The notes beneath the pieces were generated by a model that worked only from the letters and a program-made list of their open reading frames with translations, searched no databases and was not told where the DNA came from. The position numbers and the translations under genes are program-made. 64,000 bases of DNA from Sipunculus nudus (lineage: Eukaryota; Annelida; Sipuncula; Golfingiida; Sipunculidae), in contig CM049306.1 of assembly GCA_026874595.1 (NCBI GenBank), positions 97,023,642 through 97,087,641 of the forward strand. Direction: 5' to 3'. Every line of letters begins with the position of its first letter. The first letter of the stretch is position 1. This document shows positions 1 to 12,500 of the stretch, one piece after another.

Positions 1-105
1 TAGGTCCAATGATTCCCAAATGTGCCTTGTTAACATATGGCCGGACTGCCAGACAACCAGACGCTATAGCTCAGATAAGTTATAGTCAGCTGAGCTAAAT
101 ACCAA
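1..105 (-). repeat. End fragment of dispersed repeat family 1
   Basis: Read on the minus strand, positions 105 to about 60 give TTTAGCTCAGCTGACTATAA followed by TGAGCTATAG. This is the same left terminus as the copies starting at 21031, 43734 and 61451. Only the end of the repeat lies in the window. It appears to sit in an intron of the minus-strand gene at 155-571. Confidence 0.6.
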
Positions 106-154
106 CTCTCCCTTTGCCACTTAAGATGAACACAGCTCTCCCATAAATACTTAC

Positions 155-571
155 AATGAACATATCTCTGTCTGTGGGCCCCATGTCAGGTTTGATAATA
201 ACATCAAATTCGTCAGCCCGGGAGCCGATCTTCCGTTGGATGAGACCTCGTACAGCATCTTCTTGCACAGTTGCTGATGAAGAGGGTTTGATGTGGTCCA
301 AGGCAGGAAATCCTGGTCAAACAAACAATTTCTATTACATTTATTTTCATAACAATATATATTTTATCATAAATCTCATTTCTCAAAACGGTCACACTGT
401 GACTGTGATATATTTCCCACCTTCTTATATTGCCCATTATTTGCCACCAAGTAACACAATTAAGGATTATTGAGGTATATCTGAGGACTGTATCTGTTCA
501 ATTATGGACTAAAAATACTCACTAGAACTGCTGGCTCCACAAACAGTGGCTGCAGCCACTGCAACAATAAC
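155..571 (-). CDS. NAGLU: Alpha-N-acetylglucosaminidase, 5' part only (two exons)
   Basis: Two minus-strand exons are visible: 571-523 and 312-155. Each is bordered by AG and GT (ccag acceptors, GTGAGT and GTAAGT donors), and their phases match (16 codons plus 1 base, then 2 bases plus 52 codons). The first encodes a hydrophobic VIVAVAAATVCGASSS stretch, as in a signal peptide. The second contains AVRGLIQRKIG, FDVIIKP and DRDMFI, which resembles the N-terminal domain of NAGLU (AVRALVARLLG in the human protein). NAGLU is a lysosomal glycosidase that removes terminal N-acetylglucosamine from heparan sulfate. The start codon lies in an upstream exon I could not locate between 580 and about 6000, and the catalytic domain lies beyond the left edge. 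Only about 70 residues are seen, so the assignment rests on one short conserved region. Confidence 0.55.
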
Positions 572-1824
572 CTGGAAAGAGCAGAAAAATTGCTGTCAAC
601 AAAATTTTTTTCCTAGCATTGTTGATCTCAAACACATAAGTTTGTATGCAGTTATTAATAGGTGTGACAATGATGTCATGAAGACATAGGGAAGGTAACC
701 ACAACATTATCAAGTGCACAATTCAGTTGTTTAAGTACTTTGGAGAACTACATGTCACTAAATGAATTTGGGTGAGGCATTTTCCATCAAGCATGGGGCA
801 AGTACATGCTTAATACTTGCAATAAGTACAAAATTGATAGTGTACTTGACATATTGTACCTGACACATTTAACAAAGTCTTTTTTGGACTCTACCAGTCC
901 CTACATTTATTGAAAATAATTTAATACTTTAACACACATAACAATTTCATATGAATAATCAATAATAAACCACATTCCTATAGAATATAGGTAATTTTTT
1001 TTCCAGTATAGGTCATAACTTGTGTTTATATCATACATTGTCATTATAGTAATCTATACTCATGATTGTCTCTTCACTAAGTTGTTGGATACACTATTTT
1101 GAAAAGGTACTTGTTCATAAACATGCACCGGTAGGTAATTAATACCAATTACACTGAATCTCTTGTGTTTTAAAAAGTCCCATTCTAAAGTGCTTGTACC
1201 AGCACTCAAGAACACATGTACTTGACCAAACCAATGGCTGCACAAGCATATACTTGTCACATGTCTTTTATCCAGCTATTTGCTTGCCTTTTCTGAAGAA
1301 TTTATGTGATTTCTAGCTTAAGTCTGTAAACATATTAATGAACTCTGGGTAATTCCTTTTTGGAAAACTTCTCATAACACCTCTGTTATGAATATACATG
1401 AGCTTGTTTATCTACAAGCTGTTAGTAAACACAGCAATGTTGACAAAGAGAAAGGTAACCAGGTAAAAGAAGTTGGTTGGTTGCATTTAAGCAGATACTG
1501 AATGGTCCTAGTTGCAAAACGCCCTTTGCAAAACTCTTGTTTGTCTAACTTGTCATCAGATGTCCTTGTTGATTTTTTTTTATTATCTTGTTGAGCCCCC
1601 AACATGTTATAAACTTGTCAACATAAACACAAGACACCTAGCAAGTGTGAGATGGATGGGTGTTTTCTGGCCTACTTTTTCTAAAAGGTTCATGGGATCA
1701 TATTTAGTCAATAAACATCAGAAATAAGAATAGGCTGCTTTAATAAATACTTGGCAAATAGATCAAAAGAATGATTATCTTAAGGAGGGTTAAAAATTAT
1801 GGAGTTGGTGTCTGGGAATTAAAA

Positions 1825-2760
1825 ACAAGGCCTACAGGCCTAAAGTGAACCTGTGCACTTGGATATACATCAGGTTAAATGCTTCCATGCTACTATGCTT
1901 GACCATTACTTTTCAAGTATATGTTTCACATGTATATGCACAATGCAAGTACTAATCATTTTGAACCAGAGTAAGCACCAATTACACAAACATCACTCCT
2001 AAAATACTGGCATGGATGTACACAACATAAAAATGATTGTATGTGGTGCCAACTATCTTGTGTATGAAAAAGCCATCAAATATGTATGGACATGCAAAAT
2101 TTCAGGCAGATACTTCAAACCACTCTTGAGCTATGTGCACAGATGCATGAAACCCAAAAACAATTGTAGTTGGCGCCATATGTCTTGTATATTACATAGC
2201 TATCCAAAATGTATAAATATGCCCAACTTCAGGAAGATATATTAAATCCCTTTTGAGAAATAAGCACTTGGACATACACTGTGCAAAAACTATTGTAGGT
2301 GTAGACACCAGGCTAGTGTACAAGAAAGCCATCAAAGATAGATGGATATGCCAAAATTTCAGGATGATATATCAAACTTCTCTGGAGTTATGTCCACCTG
2401 GTTGACCAAGCTCAAATGAGATGGCAGTTGCCCTCCAAGTAAAGTGAAGTTAATTGCCAGGTGCAGCTTCACACTGAGTGAACTCTTTACCTGTACCTGG
2501 CTGCACTGAATGAACTCTTGACCTGTTGCTTAATCTAATCCCATGGCAGTCTGCCAAAGCTGTAAATAGATACAGACTGAAACTACAAATGTTCCCAAAT
2601 TTCAAATAGTTGGCAGTCTGCAAAGCTATTTATAGATACAGACAAAATCTTGGTCTGTTGCCAAATCTGTTTATATATACTGGAAGACTTTGGCTACAAA
2701 GTACAATGGACAACTTTGGAAAACGCTGCACATGACATAAGCTCACAGGTTCATTAAAAA
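1825..2760 (-). mobile_element. Helentron-like repeat family 3, 5'-truncated copy
   Basis: On the minus strand this ends with the family terminus GAACCTGTGC/AGGCCTGTAGGCCTTGTT (plus-strand 1825-1857). It contains about three degenerate units of 125 bases around 1990-2400 with the broken motif GGTGYCWACC, then the sequence related to CACTCAGTGCAGCCAGGTAC also found at 17640-17930. The opposite terminus (GAACCTGTGAGC) is missing. Confidence 0.6.
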
Positions 2761-5700
2761 CAGGATGTGATTGTTTTGTCAGATTTATTGACCCATCAGA
2801 GAAACAACCATCCGATCATCAATTTATAAAACCATTATGCCATCCATGAAATAAAAAAGGAACTAGATAATTAGTCTGACCCTACATGTATACCTCTGCC
2901 AGAATCCTGATCAAATTTTCCTGTGTTCTATCAAGAATATGCCTTTGTGTGTCACAATTCACCAAATAAATCCATCATTTCAACTAATTCAGTAAAAGAA
3001 CAAAGAAATTCTCCTGTAACAGTGAAGGGCAATATGTCCCTCATTCAGGATAAACACTTTGCCAATTTAAATAAGTGATTATCAATATGATTATATCAAC
3101 TATTCTCCAGGTAGGTAGAGCTAGATATCCCTCAGGTTATCAATCAGTTCAGATGGTCAAGGACATCCCAGTACTGAGAAAAAGGTGAGCCAGGTCATGT
3201 ATATATGTATTGTTCATTCAAGTTGAAAATCAATAAAAAATCAATCATAGCCATTGAGTCTATGTCAGACAAAATTTTAAATACAGTGACACTAGGAAAG
3301 ATAACCAGTCAACTTCATAAATATCAAAAGATGTTTTTTGTGACAGAACCCAAATTTTTCATGGAATGTCTGGATAAATGTTCTTATTTTTATAGAAACC
3401 TACATGTACAGTGAAATCCCACCTGACAGTCACCCCATTAACATGCCCACTCCACCAACTCTTAGTAGGGCTGCCATGTTAATTAAGTGACTATCAGGGT
3501 CTGGGACATAAGTAAGAAGTTTAACAGCTACTTAAGCCCCAGGCCATAAAAAATTAATGACCACTGACCTCTTTAAATGCCCTGTTGATCAGATGAGTGA
3601 TTACCAGTGTTTATCACCAAATAGAGTATTGTGTTAATAATCTGTGTTTGTAGTACCACTGATGTTTTAGGAAACCCCTAATTTTGGCAGATAATTTATC
3701 CTAAGGCCTACATTAGAGTTTATACAGTGTTTGCTATTATTAATAAATGATACAACTATGAAAAAGCTTATAGTCTCTTGTTAATTCCTATGAATGAATG
3801 TTTTTATTGAAATAATATAAACCCTCAGGCCAATAGGTCCACAAGTGCATGCAAAATACAATGAAAACATATTTGTAAAAAATTTAAAATACTTGCAATC
3901 CTTGTTAATAAAAGTAATTCATCATAAAGAGACAATTTTTGCTATATACAATGCATACACTCACAGAATATCTAGTAGACTTACATGATACTTAGTGTTT
4001 GTTTGTTAACATTTACATTTAAGTTTAAAGATTTTAAAGCAGGTCATGTGTCCCTTTGTTCTCCTAAGTCTAAGTACCCATACATGCATTACTATGTAAA
4101 CATTTTTAGAATCCACTAAATATTCCCATTCAGCCTTGCAAACTTACGACTCTCATCAAACATGGATATCTGCAGAGGGTCTCTGTGGCTAACCAGCCAT
4201 GTGGAACCCTACAGGGTCAAATGGAACAGTAAATAAAACTAGCTCTTTTAAACTTCAGTTATTCAACAAAGATAACACATGTATGCATAGTAACACTTAC
4301 CTTTACCAGTTTATGATTTTTAAAAACAGATTTATAGTAAAATAATTTACAACAATTACATAAGAAACAATAAAAATTTTTAATAATCCAGATACCAATA
4401 CTTTGATTTTGAATTACACCTGATCATTTCTTCTTTTCAAAAATGCATAATATATAAACGCTGTTAGATTGTTAATTTACAGGATTTTGCATGATTTTGA
4501 TTTTACATGAATGATACAAAAGAAAGTTTGCCTATTTGAAAAGAAACTCAGATCATTATATAATGGACACTTCATTATGAATTTATATTCAATTTCAACA
4601 ACACTTATCATGTCTTACTTCTCAATTTGCAAATTATGTAATGAGCATTTCAATCTAGCTAAGATGATTTTATGAATATTATTTTTAATAACATTCATAT
4701 ACATTTCTCTTTTTATTATCTATAATCAAGTATATAATGACTAGTTTGGCACTGACTCCACTGGGCCAAAAAACAATGTTTAGTATATATATTAGTGACA
4801 CTGGCCAATATTGCATGAAGTTGATTCATATAACACTTACACAATTAGACTTGACTTAGCAATCATACAAAAAATAAATGAATGAGGTTCAAGAGATTCA
4901 TCCTGTTAACATTGTCCTAACTCTGCAATATAAAGGCCATTCTGCATGCTGCCATGTCTTAATATGAGACATATAACAGAACAAGTCATTCTAAAGGTCT
5001 TTATATCAACTTGCCCTGGGTTATGGGTACAGTTGATAAGTCAGCTGGAACAAATCCTGCAGACAGAAATACTTAAGAAGTTTTTCCTCACAAAGTCCAC
5101 CAAAGACTCTTTTTTTGCCACTTATAGTGCATTTCATACAATGCATTAAGTGACAGGATCTGTTTCTGAACACTCAATATTTAATATTATATAATAATAA
5201 CATGTAATTATCATTTAATTCAAATGTAAATATATAAACCTTGTATATATTACATGCTGTTTTAAATAACATTATAAACTACAAAAAAATGAAACATTCT
5301 TGTTAATATACCTGTATCATTATCCTGATGAAATTTTGGTTCTGTGATATGACCACCCCTCTAACATGACCACCCCACAAAATATGACCACTTTGGCTAA
5401 AGGTTTTAATATGATATATCATCATGAAATGAACTTAAGTGCCATTATCATAACTTAATAGCGAATATCAAACTAAAATGTATGACTGTAATAACATATA
5501 AAAGTTTAAACTGAAAGTAAAAACAACTGATTTAATAATATATGCATACTTCTAAATAGTATAATTCAAATATAGTAACAGTTAAATAACATGGATGCAT
5601 GTTGTAGTTAAATTAGCTGAAGTAAATTTAAAATTCTCACATAGAACAGATGCATCGTGCTGGTAAAACTGGATCAGTTATGAAGGCATCAAACAATTCT
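2761..5700. other. Intergenic or intronic, no gene seen
   Basis: AT-rich sequence with no open frame showing recognisable protein similarity. It probably includes intron 1 and the missing first exon of the minus-strand NAGLU gene. Positions 3409-3610 and 5340-5400 hold weak relics of the repeat with GACCACC words also found at 18728-18904 (a short mariner/pogo-like MITE). Nothing else was recognised. Confidence 0.5.
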
Positions 5701-5772
5701 CTTCATACTCTGACGCTTTGGACGACAAAAGCTGCTCATCACAGACCCCACAATAATCAGATAATGTCATTA

Positions 5773-6040
5773 GGAATCACATGATCCCACCTCAAGGAAT
5801 CATGTGACGTTTTAACCACATTCACTTATATTCGGACACATATTCGATATTCACAGATTACAGATTACCCAGTAGGTTCATTTCCATGATAGTTATCATG
5901 CTGTAAATTTAAAGCAACATACGCTAAACTGTCTCTATCATCAAAATACTGCTTCTTTGTATTCATTGGTAATAATGATAATACTATGATGATGTGAAAA
6001 TCGGGGTACTTTTTTGTGAAGTGTTTCTGGTAAATCCATC
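5773..6040 (+). promoter_or_regulatory. Candidate promoter region of GLRX3 with paired E-box motifs
   Basis: The stretch upstream of the GLRX3 start holds two nearby copies of a word starting GGAATCA that continue into CACATG (5773-5785) and CATGTG (5796-5809). These are E-box (CANNTG) cores about 230 bases before the start codon. No convincing TATA box was identified. Whether NAGLU starts from the same region is unknown because its first exon was not found. The regulatory role is inferred from position only. Confidence 0.3.
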
Positions 6041-6488
6041 ATGGCCGCTCCCGGTGAGGTGCGCTCTGTTGGGGATGAAGCCGCATTCAGCGATGTTTTG
6101 ACAAAACATAACAGGTATTCTAAAAGAGACAACTCATAACAACGAAAAGATTATAAATCAATCAACACAGTATCTATCTGCATCTGAGTCTTGTTTGTAT
6201 ACACGTGCTATGTATGTTGAGCGATAATACAAGTTTACAATTTTGTGTCTTCACTTTCTCGGGGTTAACCCCGATTTACGGACAAAGCACACCCGCCTAC
6301 CCGAACAAAACCCCAACCAGACAAAAACCCATCATTAAAAGTGCAGAGCATGCAGAAACCCACCATTGACTAATATCAATATTTGCAATAAAACATGTTT
6401 ACTCATCATTATTGTTTATATATAATTAACATATTAATATGAATTGATATATAGTTAATATATTGATATGTAAAAATTTATTAATATT

Positions 6489-6522
<34 letters not shown>

Positions 6523-9500
6523 TTATATTTATAATATCTTGAATATTCAAAGCATGTTTCCAGCTAATTCAGCTTAGATTAGAATGGTCTATAAAAAAAA
6601 ACACGTAAAAATGTGATATTTCACTGAAATTTGAAGGTCGCTGGTCGCGTTGGGCAGGTGGTTGTTTAATCAAGGTTATTTTTTCTAACTTCATTTTGTT
6701 GGAGCTAATCCCCTCCAGTTTAAGCTCAGCTGACTATAAGCAGTGTTCCATTTACAATTTCGCTTGACCGAGTCCCAGGACTCGCAACAGACAATATCAT
6801 TGTGTCCTCCTGGTGAGATGATGAGTCCCAATAAATTTGATGGCTCGTGAGTCCCAATAAAATTTGTTAATTTTGTGTTAAGCTTTTTGTTCATATGTAC
6901 ATATGCTTTTCAGTGAGTCTGTAACAAAAAAGAAAGTTTTAAATCATCTTTTTTTCATACACTTTTCAACTTGACCCATCCCACGTTTAAATTTTAAAAG
7001 TTTAAGCACAGGCCAAGAACTTTTACTCTATTTAATGGTAGTCCACAGATGTAAATTAAACAGTGATTGGTCAGAAACTGATTTCCCTGACCAGCAGCCT
7101 GAAGAACAGAATAAAATAATGTTAAACCGCTTATCCAGGTTATATTGCAATGTATACTGCTTTCGTATTCTGCATCTGTTATAATCGCTTGCTTCAAGAC
7201 ATTTTAATTCTATATTCCTCACTTAACCATATGGCGGACATTTATTTTATCGACTTTCGCAACTCTTGCTTATAAGAAAAGCACCATTAACACGGGGTTT
7301 ATCATGCATTTCCGTGGTATACAGCAAGTTTTTTATTTTGAGATCCGCATGGTTACTGCCTGCATAATTCTCGTCCGCCTGGATAAATCCTTTCGTGTGG
7401 ATATTAAGGCCTACTGCAAACACCAAAGGTGTCCCCTGAGAGATTAAAGGCCACTGATTAACTGGGCAGACAGAAGAGGCAAGACGAGTCTAAGTGGTCA
7501 GAAATACAAAAATAAGTTTGAAAAATCTAGCTTGATCAAACTTGCACGCTTATCATTGGACAGAAATGGATGACATACTGATTAGCCTTCAAGCGCTGTG
7601 CTTGTATCCGCAATTCGCAAAAAAAAAAAAAAAAAACACCTGAAATTATATTATACCTGTGAAATTTAAATGCAGAATACACTTTTCACGAAAGAGTTTA
7701 CAAACTTCTATGTGAATGTTCAGTCATTGCATGAAACTATGACCTGGCATTTGCTGCCAACCCGCCACCACTACTGGCTTGAACGTTCTCAAAAAGCGGG
7801 CAGCTTTTCACGGTAAGGGAGATCCCATTTCAAGGTCGGGAGGACCCCAGACACTTTCCACTTGCACACCTAACCCGTCGGCAGCTGGGCATACACGTTG
7901 TAAAATAAAGTGTTGCAAAATTAATCATGAGTAAATGATAATTAACAAATTTCTTTGAATATCTTGCTTCTGCATATCCTTGACACACGGCAAACAGTAA
8001 AACAATTCTCAGCAAATCAAGACTTCTGTCACCCTCATAAAACTCCGTCAAGGGAAATGGAACTTGTATGTCCGGAGTTCCGAACCTGTTCTCCATCCGT
8101 TTCTGATTTAAAAGTTAAGACGCACATTTATTTTTAAAGCAATTACAGCCTTCTCTCCACTCTGATTTTTAAATTACTTTGATTATACTGACGATTATAC
8201 TAACGGGATTGTATTATACGTAATTTTAATTGTTCACCTGCACATTCACTAGACTGATAGCTGTAAGAAAATAGGTAATTTGTGGCCGGACTCGCCCAAA
8301 CACAAAACCCCTTTACAGAAGCCACTTTGCATTCACTATGTTTGGCCATGCATTCACTATGTTCTATACATGGGTTTTGTGAATGCAAGAGAGGGGTATT
8401 CCCAAACACTATGAAAGACATATCTCTCCAAATTGTTAACACAACTCTACGCTCATCGATAAATCGGCTTGAAAGTTTGCTGTCATTATATAATGTATCA
8501 GATAGAAAATTATTTTGCTTCCCTTGGGACGCATGTTGCAAATTTAATGCGTCCTTTGGAAATATTATGCATGAAAGGACACAGGACGCGGGGGTAAATG
8601 AAACACTGTATAAGTTATCTGAGCAATAGTGATGGTCCTCTGTCCATTAAAGAAAAGCCATGATTTTCAATTAAAAACCTATTGTTACACTTCAAGACTG
8701 CTAGACTGTATGAAAACCACTGGGGTTGTTTATTTTTTTATTTGGCATAAATATTTCTGCATATATTTTCTAAGTGAATGCAAGAAATTAGGTCAGCATT
8801 TCATAAATTTTCGAAGTTATGGGCCCAGCATAATGCACTCTGTCAAATATCAGTAAAATATTTACTCACCATACCTGATAATTTTTGAGGCTGGAAAGGA
8901 CTATAGAAAAAGTCATAAAAAAGTCATTAGATTTTACAGTATTAATAATAATTTTTTTCAAGGGTGGGGTTTCATCCTGCTTTGTACTGTTAGGGGTGGG
9001 TGAGCATTTGTCTTGGTGGGCTTTTGTTCAGGCTGCTCTTGTCCTAAACCCACTGAGCGACCTAATCAAGCTAAACTTATAAAATCATATCTAATCTACC
9101 TTCCTCGTCCTTCATTTATTTATTCATTCAAGAAACTGTGCATTAATGAAACATTGATACAGGAAATACTGTTTTCTCCTCCAGCACTCTTTACTACCCC
9201 ATGCACCATTGGCACCAGCTGCATTGATTTCACAATCTGACAGAATCGCTCTCTAACAAATCTTCTGTTGCATTTAATGACATTTTTTAAATCAAAACAA
9301 TATATTACCTTTATCTTCCAGGCAGCTGGTGGTTGTTCACTTCTGGGCAGAATGGGCCCCGCAGTGTACACAGATGAACAAAGTTATGGTGGAACTTGCC
9401 AAGAATCCTGTCAACGTCAATGTGGTTTTCCTGAAGGTAAGTGTCTCCTGTTAAAATGCAACACAAATCAAAGGATTATTTATCAAATAACAAGAAATGG

Positions 9501-12500
9501 ACAAAACAGTTGGATGGGGACTTTTTTCCTTCACAGTAGTTATTAAAGGGTTGTTTCCATGTGCTTTTATATGCATGAAACATCATTCATATGATTTTGT
9601 AACTAGGGTGTTTCCATGTGTATAGCAGCGTATATGTGGGAAAATCACCACAAGAGGTATTTTCATGCACAGTGTCTCATGAATTCAGGAATATGGGGTA
9701 AAATGACATCACCGTCTTTTTGTGGAAGGCCTGCTGAATCATCTCTTCATATGTATTAGTCTGCCAGTTTTAGGCATATATGTGCACATGGAAACACATG
9801 TTTTTTCATGCACATATGCATATACACAAACATGGAAACACACCTTAATACAGTGTATTCAACATATCTTTAACAGTGAGGTTAATAATAAGATGCACAC
9901 ATTTGATAATTTTTTGTGGCCATATAGAGTGTCAAAGGGAAATTGTGCTCCACATCATTGTACCAGGTTTGTAAATAAACAGACTGATGACAATCTCTGA
10001 CACAGTGAAGCTGTGTGTCCAGCTGTGCAGACATGCTGCATTTGTGGCGTGGGTATATGCATCATGCAGACAAATTTTATGTGTCCATATGTACTTTTGT
10101 TAATGTGGTTTTCAGGTCTTTTAACTCTTCACATTGGTATACTGCATGTGACTATACAGTAAAACCTGTCTAATGCGGACAGTCAAGGGACGGACATAAT
10201 TTGTCCTCAATAGCCAGGTGTCCTTATTAGGCAGGTTGCAATTAAATGTCATGGAGAAAATATACATTTCAGAACATGATTTTATTAGCATGTATTGCCC
10301 CAAGTATACATATTTATGGGTAGTTGAGGACCTTTTCCTGAATCAAAGGTCCACTGATCGGTTTGCTTTACAGCTGTATGGGCTTGCTGACCACTCCCAT
10401 ACTGTGAGGTTGAGCTCCTCATGTATTTTTTACCCCTGGAGCAGAACCGCTTTCTGTTACTGGCAGCATTTTCATTGAAAGCAGCTAGTTAGTTGGCTTT
10501 GCTTTTCAGAACATTCGCAACTTGTGTCTTTCCTCAATGAAACTGGTCTGAAGATGCTCGCACACCTTTCTTTGAAGTTTCACTGGCATGGATGAGCTTC
10601 ATTTTCTCTGACAACATGAGCTCCTGTCTGAGAATACAGGTGCTTCCACCTAGTGGCATTTTCCGGTACTGTTCCTGCATCATTTGTTTGCATTAATCTC
10701 AATGGCGATGTCAATGCACAAAAGGCAAAGGCTGTAATGGCAGCTAAATATAGGTGTAATGTAGTTTTCCGTGTTAAATAAACTTTCTTTGATTAATGAG
10801 TTTGTTTGAGCTTGTTTTCTTTCACGAGCAATGGGTTTGAGATTAAAAGGGGGTTTGTTGGCCCTTGTGATCAAACTGTGAACCGTAATTGGCGTAAACA
10901 AAAAACAATCAATGCAGCGATGGCTTTATTTGACTTGGATAATCAGACATATCATGACTATGATCCCTTCATTAAGTCTGAGCTTGGCACAAATAAAGAC
11001 CTTGTTTGCATTAATTAATTGTGTAACTTTTGTCACTTATGCAACATTGTCAACTGTGAAAAATCACTGCGTTAATTGGTCACTGGCCTTTCATGGTCTC
11101 CGCTTGGTAGCACATCAAAGTGTGACATGAGCAAAGAGAAGTAAGCCAAGAATGTGTTGACAGGAAAACACTCCTGTTCTTTGTTGTTGTTGCGGACAAG
11201 AGATCAAAGTGTTTGGCTGGCCTCACCGGTGGACACTCGACTGCTGACAGTGTCTGTATTTACCAGGCTGATTTACCATGAAAACACTGGCTTGCGCCAG
11301 CATCAGCTGTCTGTAGTCCGCATTAGAAAGGTGTCCATCTTAGAGAGGTTTAACCTATACATAACATACAGATAGAGAGAAAATTCAAGGGATTAATAGC
11401 CAGTTGTCTACCTCAGAGAGGTGTCCACGAGACCAGGCTGAACTATGATATAGGTTTCTATACCTACCATGATATGATCATTTTCACAAAAAGGTATCTG
11501 CACATGTATTCTTGATTGTACCCATAATCCACACCACACAAATGGGCACAGTCTTTCTTATTTCTTTGTATGGGTTTATGATTCATCCATGTTTGCATCT
11601 GCTCCCAAACAAGTGGATACATGGCATGTGGCGCATATTATAGAAATAAATATCATGTAGAATTACATGAGCTGCTGCTACAAACAACGTATTCAATGAT
11701 AAAGGTTTGTTTTCCAAAAATGGTCCATTGATGTTATCCAAATAATGTATCTATAATTTGAAGAGGCAAAAGTATATATTATTTTATTTGCATTGATTTT
11801 ATTTCTTGAAGATTGAAGCTGAGAGTGTTCCTGCTGTATCACAGAAGTACAACATAGCAGCAGTACCAACAATTATTCTCCTGCAGGTAATGTTTTAAAA
11901 CATGGTCCTCTCAACAGTACAGAACATCCCTGTTTCATATGGCAAATATCCTGTATAATGTTGAAAACAGTGGTTTAGTGGTTTCTGCACTCTAGAAAAT
12001 TAAAGTTTTGTATTGGGAATAGGCAAATAATATTTTTTTTTTCATTAACGTATTACATGGTCCCAAATCAGATATAGCCAATGACTTACTTGACCACATT
12101 ACATTAGGTGACCTCTCCAGGTGGCTTGAGTCTTTTCCCTGAATTACTGAAATAATGATATAACCTGCTGAAAAACTGCAATAACATACAAGAACTGGCC
12201 TGAGATGGCAAACAGTCATCATATCATTGATGATCTCTGTATTCCAGAATGGGAAAGAGGTGGACCGTGTGAATGGAGCCAATGCTCCTGAGCTAACACA
12301 GAAGGTGAAACAGCATGCTGGGGGCAGCGCTGGAGTTACAGTGGACACAGCAGCACCAGTACAGGTACACCCAACTATCAGGTCTACTCATTATATGATG
12401 GTCGCCTCCCCCTCCAGAAGAGTCTTGTTGTTTTCATTGCCATCAGCTATTATTGTCAGTCATCCTCTGAATGATTTTTTGTGAACACGAGGGTTATATA

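Noticed and set aside
5640-5790. 30-residue minus-strand frame (MTLSDYCGVCDEQLLSS...) as the missing NAGLU first exon
   Set aside because: It ends in a stop with no usable donor, and it does not resemble a signal peptide start.
8282-8629. 115-residue open frame in GLRX3 intron 1 and an overlapping 113-residue antisense frame
   Set aside because: No domain or family was recognised. Both strands are open over the same stretch, which adjoins a family 1 repeat, so chance is more likely.
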